Shown here: piece after piece, positions 6,072 through 8,898 of the stretch
Layout of the letters: the number at the start of each line of letters is the position of its first letter
Numbering within the stretch: position 1 is the stretch's first letter
NCBI GenBank assembly: GCA_002493835.1
Contig: DLAA01000053.1
Span: forward strand, 526 to 9,423
Direction: 5' to 3'
DNA from: Lachnospiraceae bacterium UBA7060
Lineage (GTDB): Bacteria > Bacillota > Clostridia > Lachnospirales > Lachnospiraceae
DNA length: 8,898 nucleotides
Made by a program: the position numbers and the translations under genes
Notes under the pieces: model-generated
Seen by the model: the letters and a program-made list of their open reading frames with translations, nothing else
What the model was told of the DNA's origin: nothing
Database searches by the model: none

Positions 6072-7432
6072 TCAGCTATCCGCTGTAATAAGAACCCCTG
6101 TCTTTCTATTCCTGAATCCATAATAAACGATAAATATGGCCGCCGTTACCGCCCAGGAAACCGGGCAGGATAAAATGATATGATAAAGGTCCGGGAAATG
6201 AGGGACCGCAAACACGATCCATAAAATACGCACCATACACAACCCCAGGATATTCATGACCATAGGGACCACCACATCCCCCTGAGCGCACTGGTAAATA
6301 TCTCATAAAAAGCAACCAGCACATAATACGGGACGATCGCCCGCAGCACTTCCATCCCGCTGTTTATCACATCCGCATCCGCCGTGAACAGATAGAGAAG
6401 GTATCTGCCGCAGGTCATGAACAGGACGCTGAGCCCTCCCGAAACCAGGACATCCAGCCCCAGGCATACCCATACGCTGCGCCGCATCCGTTCATATTTC
6501 CCCGCTCCGTAGTTCTGCCCCACAAAAGTGGCAATGGATACCGAAAACGCACCGGAAATCATCCAGAATATGGCATCCAGTTTCGCATACGCCGTATTCC
6601 CTGCCACCGCATCCGTCCCCAGCCCGTTCACCGCCGCCTGCATGATGATCCCCGATATGCTGTTCATGACGCTCTGGAAACCTGCAGGAAGCCCTATCCA
6701 GATGATGGAAAAAAATACCTCCCTGTGGAACCTGATCTTATGCAGCTTCAGGCAATAGGCCGCATCCAGCCTCATTAGCGCCCGGACAGTCAGCGCCGCG
6801 CTGATCGCCTGGGCTGTCACTGTCGCTATGGCTACCCCCGCAACCCCCATCCGGAAAACGACCACCAGGATAACATCCAGCAGGATATTGATCACACAGC
6901 AGACGATCAGATAATACAGCGGCTTCCTGGAATCCCCCATGGCCCGCAAAATAGCAGAACCTATATTGTAGATAAACACAAACAGAATACCGGCAAAATA
7001 GATCCTGAGATAGACCAGGGAGCCTTCCACCACTTCCTGCGGCGTATCCATCATTCCCAGAATCTTTGGCGTCCATATAAACCCCGCCGCCATCAGGATC
7101 ACGCTCCCCGCAACAGACAATGCCATGGATGCATGCACAGCCTTATCCAGCTCTGCTGTCTTTCCGGCGCCATATGCACGGGATACAATGACTGTGGCCC
7201 CCGATGACAGCCCCACAAAAAATCCGACCACAAGGTTAATGACCGTCCCTGACGAACCGCCCACACAGGCAAGCGCCTCTTTTCCCACAAAATGCCCGAC
7301 CACAATCACATCCGCCGCATTGTACATCTGCTGGAACAATGTCCCCAGAATGATGGGGAAGCAAAACACTAACAGCTGCTTCCATATAACGCCTTCCGTG
7401 ATCTGATTCTTCATGACTTTAGACTGTGTCAT
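6072..7432 (-). pseudogene. MATE family multidrug/Na+ efflux pump, frameshifted near C-terminus
   Basis: A DinF/NorM-like MATE transporter. The first frame (ATG 7432-7430, AGGAGG eight bases upstream) shows the usual opening (WKQLLVFCFPIILGTLFQQMYNAADVIVVGHFVG, here named by its parts LFQQMYNAADVIVVG), a second-half repeat around VGQNYGAGKYERM, and about ten membrane segments. It reaches the conserved ALRGM and then ends at 6254 after a few out-of-frame residues (WWSLWS). The two last membrane segments (VVVPMVMNILGL ... AIFIVYYGFRNRK) continue in another frame to 6072. Relatives read ALRGMGDxxxP; restoring one copy of the 7-base repeat GGGGGAT at about 6276-6283 gives exactly ALRGMGDVVVP and a 455-residue protein of normal length. 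The pump is probably inactive as sequenced, since it lacks the last two of twelve helices. Confidence 0.85.
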
Positions 7433-7470
7433 CCTCACATCCTCCTATTACTGTTTTTTGTTCTGATTAA

Positions 7471-7479
7471 AGTGTAGCA
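7471..7479 (-). promoter_or_regulatory. Possible extended -10 promoter for the MATE unit
   Basis: On the minus strand TGC-TACACT forms an extended -10 box. The -35 position 17 bases upstream is only a T-run (7494-7499) that belongs to one arm of the adjacent dyad. It lies about 40 bases before the MATE ATG, as expected for a promoter after the terminator at 7542-7575. No other promoter-like pair is better in this gap. Confidence 0.3.
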
Positions 7480-7493
7480 GAAGGACCATCTGG

Positions 7494-7513
7494 AAAAAAG
7501 TACGCACTTTTTT
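7494..7513. promoter_or_regulatory. Perfect 8-bp inverted repeat, probable operator
   Basis: Arms AAAAAAGT (7494-7501) and ACTTTTTT (7506-7513) are separated by ACGC. The dyad covers the presumed -35 region of the MATE promoter. The stem has too few G/C pairs for a strong terminator, so a repressor operator is more likely. AAGT-N4-ACTT dyads resemble sites of winged-helix redox regulators such as HxlR or MarR proteins, but no regulator gene is present here. A weak bidirectional terminator is the alternative. Confidence 0.4.
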
Positions 7514-7541
7514 ATTACCCGGTCACCTTTTTGTAACTTAA

Positions 7542-7575
7542 AAAAGCTCAGAAAAATAAGAATCCCTGAGCTTTT
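7542..7575 (-). terminator. Rho-independent terminator
   Basis: A perfect 10-bp stem, AAAAGCTCAG (7542-7551) with CTGAGCTTTT (7566-7575), encloses a 14-base loop. Read on the minus strand it ends in a run of six T. It lies about 43 bases after the stop of the flavin-reductase-like gene and closes that transcription unit. The A-rich other side could also make it work from the plus strand, but no plus-strand gene is seen. Confidence 0.85.
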
Positions 7576-7617
7576 GTTACTTTCTTCAATATATCCAATT
7601 GCAGCTTTATCTTCTTT

Positions 7618-8142
7618 TTATTCTTTCACAAAAACTTTTCTGATCTCACCAATATAAACTTCATGGAAATCTCTGTTCGGATAATTAAAATCAACTAACT
7701 CTTTATCTACAAAACCACTTTCCAAAAGGGGCGCATGGTAAAGTGTCCGGCAAATATAAACGGTATCCGCCTCAGCAAAATATGTCGTGCCATCTGAATA
7801 AACAGTTGTCAGACCTGTTTCTTTGATTTTGTCGCCGTTCCGTCCGGAATGAGAGCCAAGATATCCAAGTGCTTTCTTATACTCCGGACCAAATGAGCAA
7901 AGGGTAAAATAAGGCTCACTGTCCATAAATTTTTTTGTGTATCTTCCAGGACGCACATAACATATAGCCGTAGGAAGCCTGTTGCTATGGCTGTCCCTCT
8001 CCCAAAGCGCTCCCATATGACCCCACGCGATCGTCATTGCATTATATCCATGTTCTTCTGTTCCGGCAGCCAATGCCATCCAGTTATCACCAAAATCTAC
8101 GAAAGGATTCATTTTTAATGAACAAATATCTATTTCTTTCAC
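7618..8142 (-). CDS. Flavin reductase (flavoredoxin-like) family protein
   Basis: A 174-residue soluble protein of the flavin-reductase-like FMN-binding split-barrel type. Seen: the N-terminal strand with NWMALAAGTEEHGYNAMTIAWG (about 20-41, named by its core YNAMTIAWGHMG), then CYVRPGRYTKKFMDSEPYFTL (core RPGRYTKKF), and GYLGSHSGRNGDKIKETGL (about 93-111), all typical of this family, which binds FMN and often serves as a small electron carrier or flavin reductase. The start is a GTG (8142-8140) with AGGAGG five bases upstream; that site overlaps the stop region of the preceding nitroreductase (12-nt gap), so the two are surely cotranscribed. It is the last gene before the terminator at 7542-7575. 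It is visibly more AT-rich than the MATE-to-sirtuin block. Confidence 0.85.
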   Translation of the reverse strand: MKEIDICSLKMNPFVDFGDNWMALAAGTEEHGYNAMTIAWGHMGALWERDSHSNRLPTAICYVRPGRYTKKFMDSEPYFTLCSFGPEYKKALGYLGSHSGRNGDKIKETGLTTVYSDGTTYFAEADTVYICRTLYHAPLLESGFVDKELVDFNYPNRDFHEVYIGEIRKVFVKE

Positions 8143-8154
8143 AATATCCTCCTG

Positions 8155-8754
8155 TCATACGCGAATAATACGGTCTTCTTTACGGGGCTTTGGTGTCGGA
8201 TGCTCATCACCTTTACGGGGATAACCCAACAAAAGCTGCATCACTCCATAATAGTCAGTACGAACGCCCCATTTTTTCAGAATCTCCTGCCCATAAGGGT
8301 CTGCAAAAGCTGTCCAGCCGGCACCGATATAGCAGGAACCAATGCCCAGAGCATCAGCGGCCAGCATCATATTTTCAGCAGCCACAGCACAGTCTTCCAC
8401 TGCAAACAGGAAATTCTTTGGAGCAAACATGGTGATCACTGTCGGCGCATCATAAAAGGCATTGGTCAGCGTTACATCATCTGCAATGCTGGGCTGTTCT
8501 TTAGAAACATAGCTTGCAGCGGTTGCCATTTTAGGCTTAGAGTTTGCCCTCTTAATCTTCCCAAGCCGTTCGTTGACCTCTTGATCCTGACAGACCACAA
8601 ACAGGACACCCTGTCTTCCGCCTGCGCTTGGCGCATACAGCCCGGCCTGTAAAATCTGCTGTAATTTTGCTTCTTCAATCTGTTTTTCCTCAAAGCGCCG
8701 GATTGCCCTCCGATGCAGAATTGTTTTCATTACCTCATTCTGAGCGTTTTCCAT
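8155..8754 (-). CDS. Nitroreductase family FMN oxidoreductase (second copy)
   Basis: A 199-residue nitroreductase-superfamily protein. Seen: HRRAIRRF (about 14-21, FMN-phosphate motif), LYAPSAGGRQ (about 39-48), DCAVAAENMMLAADALGIGSCYIGAG (about 121-146, core ALGIGSCYIG), and a C-terminal LLLGYPRKGDEHP. It is clearly diverged from the copy at 5117-5722 and is not a recent duplicate. The start ATG (8754-8752) has AGGAGGG at ideal distance. It lies 15 nt after the stop of a SPASM-type protein and 12 nt before the flavin reductase, so all three form one unit. Pairing with a flavin reductase suggests that the two share a flavin-linked electron route; the substrate is unknown. Confidence 0.9.
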   Translation of the reverse strand: MENAQNEVMKTILHRRAIRRFEEKQIEEAKLQQILQAGLYAPSAGGRQGVLFVVCQDQEVNERLGKIKRANSKPKMATAASYVSKEQPSIADDVTLTNAFYDAPTVITMFAPKNFLFAVEDCAVAAENMMLAADALGIGSCYIGAGWTAFADPYGQEILKKWGVRTDYYGVMQLLLGYPRKGDEHPTPKPRKEDRIIRV

Positions 8755-8769
8755 CTGTTTTCCCTCCTT

Positions 8770-8898
8770 TTATTCTATTTCTTTCCAGCACTGCGGGTCA
8801 GCATCATAAAAGTCGCCATGCGCCCCGCTTGCCACCGCCGGGCATCCCCGGCACCATGCCTTCAGTTCGCATTTGGAACATTTCTTAAACTTGTCATA
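8770..8898 (-). CDS. Radical SAM/SPASM-type protein, C-terminal end, partial
   Basis: The frame enters from the right edge and gives 42 residues before the TAA at 8772-8770. It reads KKCSKCELKAWCRGCPAV, then GDFYDADPQCWKEIE. The spacing C-x2-C-x5-C-x2-C...C and the ending DPQC are typical of the second Fe-S cluster region of SPASM domains at the C-terminus of radical SAM enzymes that modify peptides or proteins. The radical SAM core and the CxxxCxxC motif would lie outside the window, so the enzyme type cannot be settled. It precedes the second nitroreductase by 15 nt and is the most upstream visible gene of that unit. Confidence 0.7.
   Translation of the reverse strand, partial: YDKFKKCSKCELKAWCRGCPAVASGAHGDFYDADPQCWKEIE

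Noticed and set aside
5117..8754. The two nitroreductase genes as a recent duplication
   Set aside because: They share only family motifs, with different lengths of loops and little identity elsewhere, so they are distant paralogues.
1..8898. CRISPR array, tRNA, rRNA, or toxin-antitoxin and restriction genes
   Set aside because: No regularly spaced direct repeats, no cloverleaf-like or rRNA-like sequence, and no motif of such systems was found on either strand.

Overview
The window looks like chromosomal DNA of an anaerobic low-to-mid-GC Bacillota, most likely a Clostridia/Lachnospiraceae-type gut bacterium. The support is indirect: near-consensus AGGAGG ribosome binding sites before almost every gene, frequent ATGA stop/start overlaps, GTG and TTG starts, and a gene set (AzlCD, a SirTM-like sirtuin, a flavin/ferredoxin fusion, nitroreductases, a SPASM protein, a MATE pump) familiar from that group. 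Every gene I can support lies on the minus strand, so the order below runs from high to low coordinates.

Right block (8898-7618): the C-terminal end of a radical SAM/SPASM-type protein enters from the right edge and is followed within 15 nt by a nitroreductase and then by a flavin-reductase-like protein. A clear rho-independent terminator (7542-7575) ends this unit.

Middle block (7432-3833): after a short regulatory region with a dyad at 7494-7513 come a MATE efflux gene, a YbaK/ProX-like gene, a second nitroreductase and a metallophosphoesterase, all tightly spaced. Three of these four look damaged. The MATE gene is frameshifted in a way explained by loss of one copy of a 7-nt repeat. The YbaK gene has a large in-frame internal deletion. 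The metallophosphoesterase membrane anchor is out of frame with its ATG.

Left-middle block (3780-1232): a pyridoxamine-phosphate-oxidase-like/2x[4Fe-4S] ferredoxin fusion, a sirtuin with class M (SirTM) hallmarks, azlC and azlD. Each is translationally coupled to the next by an overlap (4 nt, 14 nt and 4 nt).

Left block (1177-1): a DUF5131 (Gp37/Gp68) gene broken in a run of seven T, an AT-rich gap, then a small zinc-ribbon ORF that runs off the edge. Within that ORF, in another frame, is a short fragment with the SRFARNT motif of serine recombinases. This suggests a mobile-element boundary near the left edge.

The genes share a redox/flavin theme (two nitroreductases, one flavin reductase, one PPOX-ferredoxin, one SPASM protein) together with export (MATE, AzlCD). 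I see no convincing new multi-gene defence or RiPP system inside the window. The best leads are the orphan SirTM-like sirtuin coupled to a flavo/Fe-S protein, the SPASM-nitroreductase-flavin reductase unit cut by the right edge, and the cluster of four lesions, which must be either real decay or assembly error.
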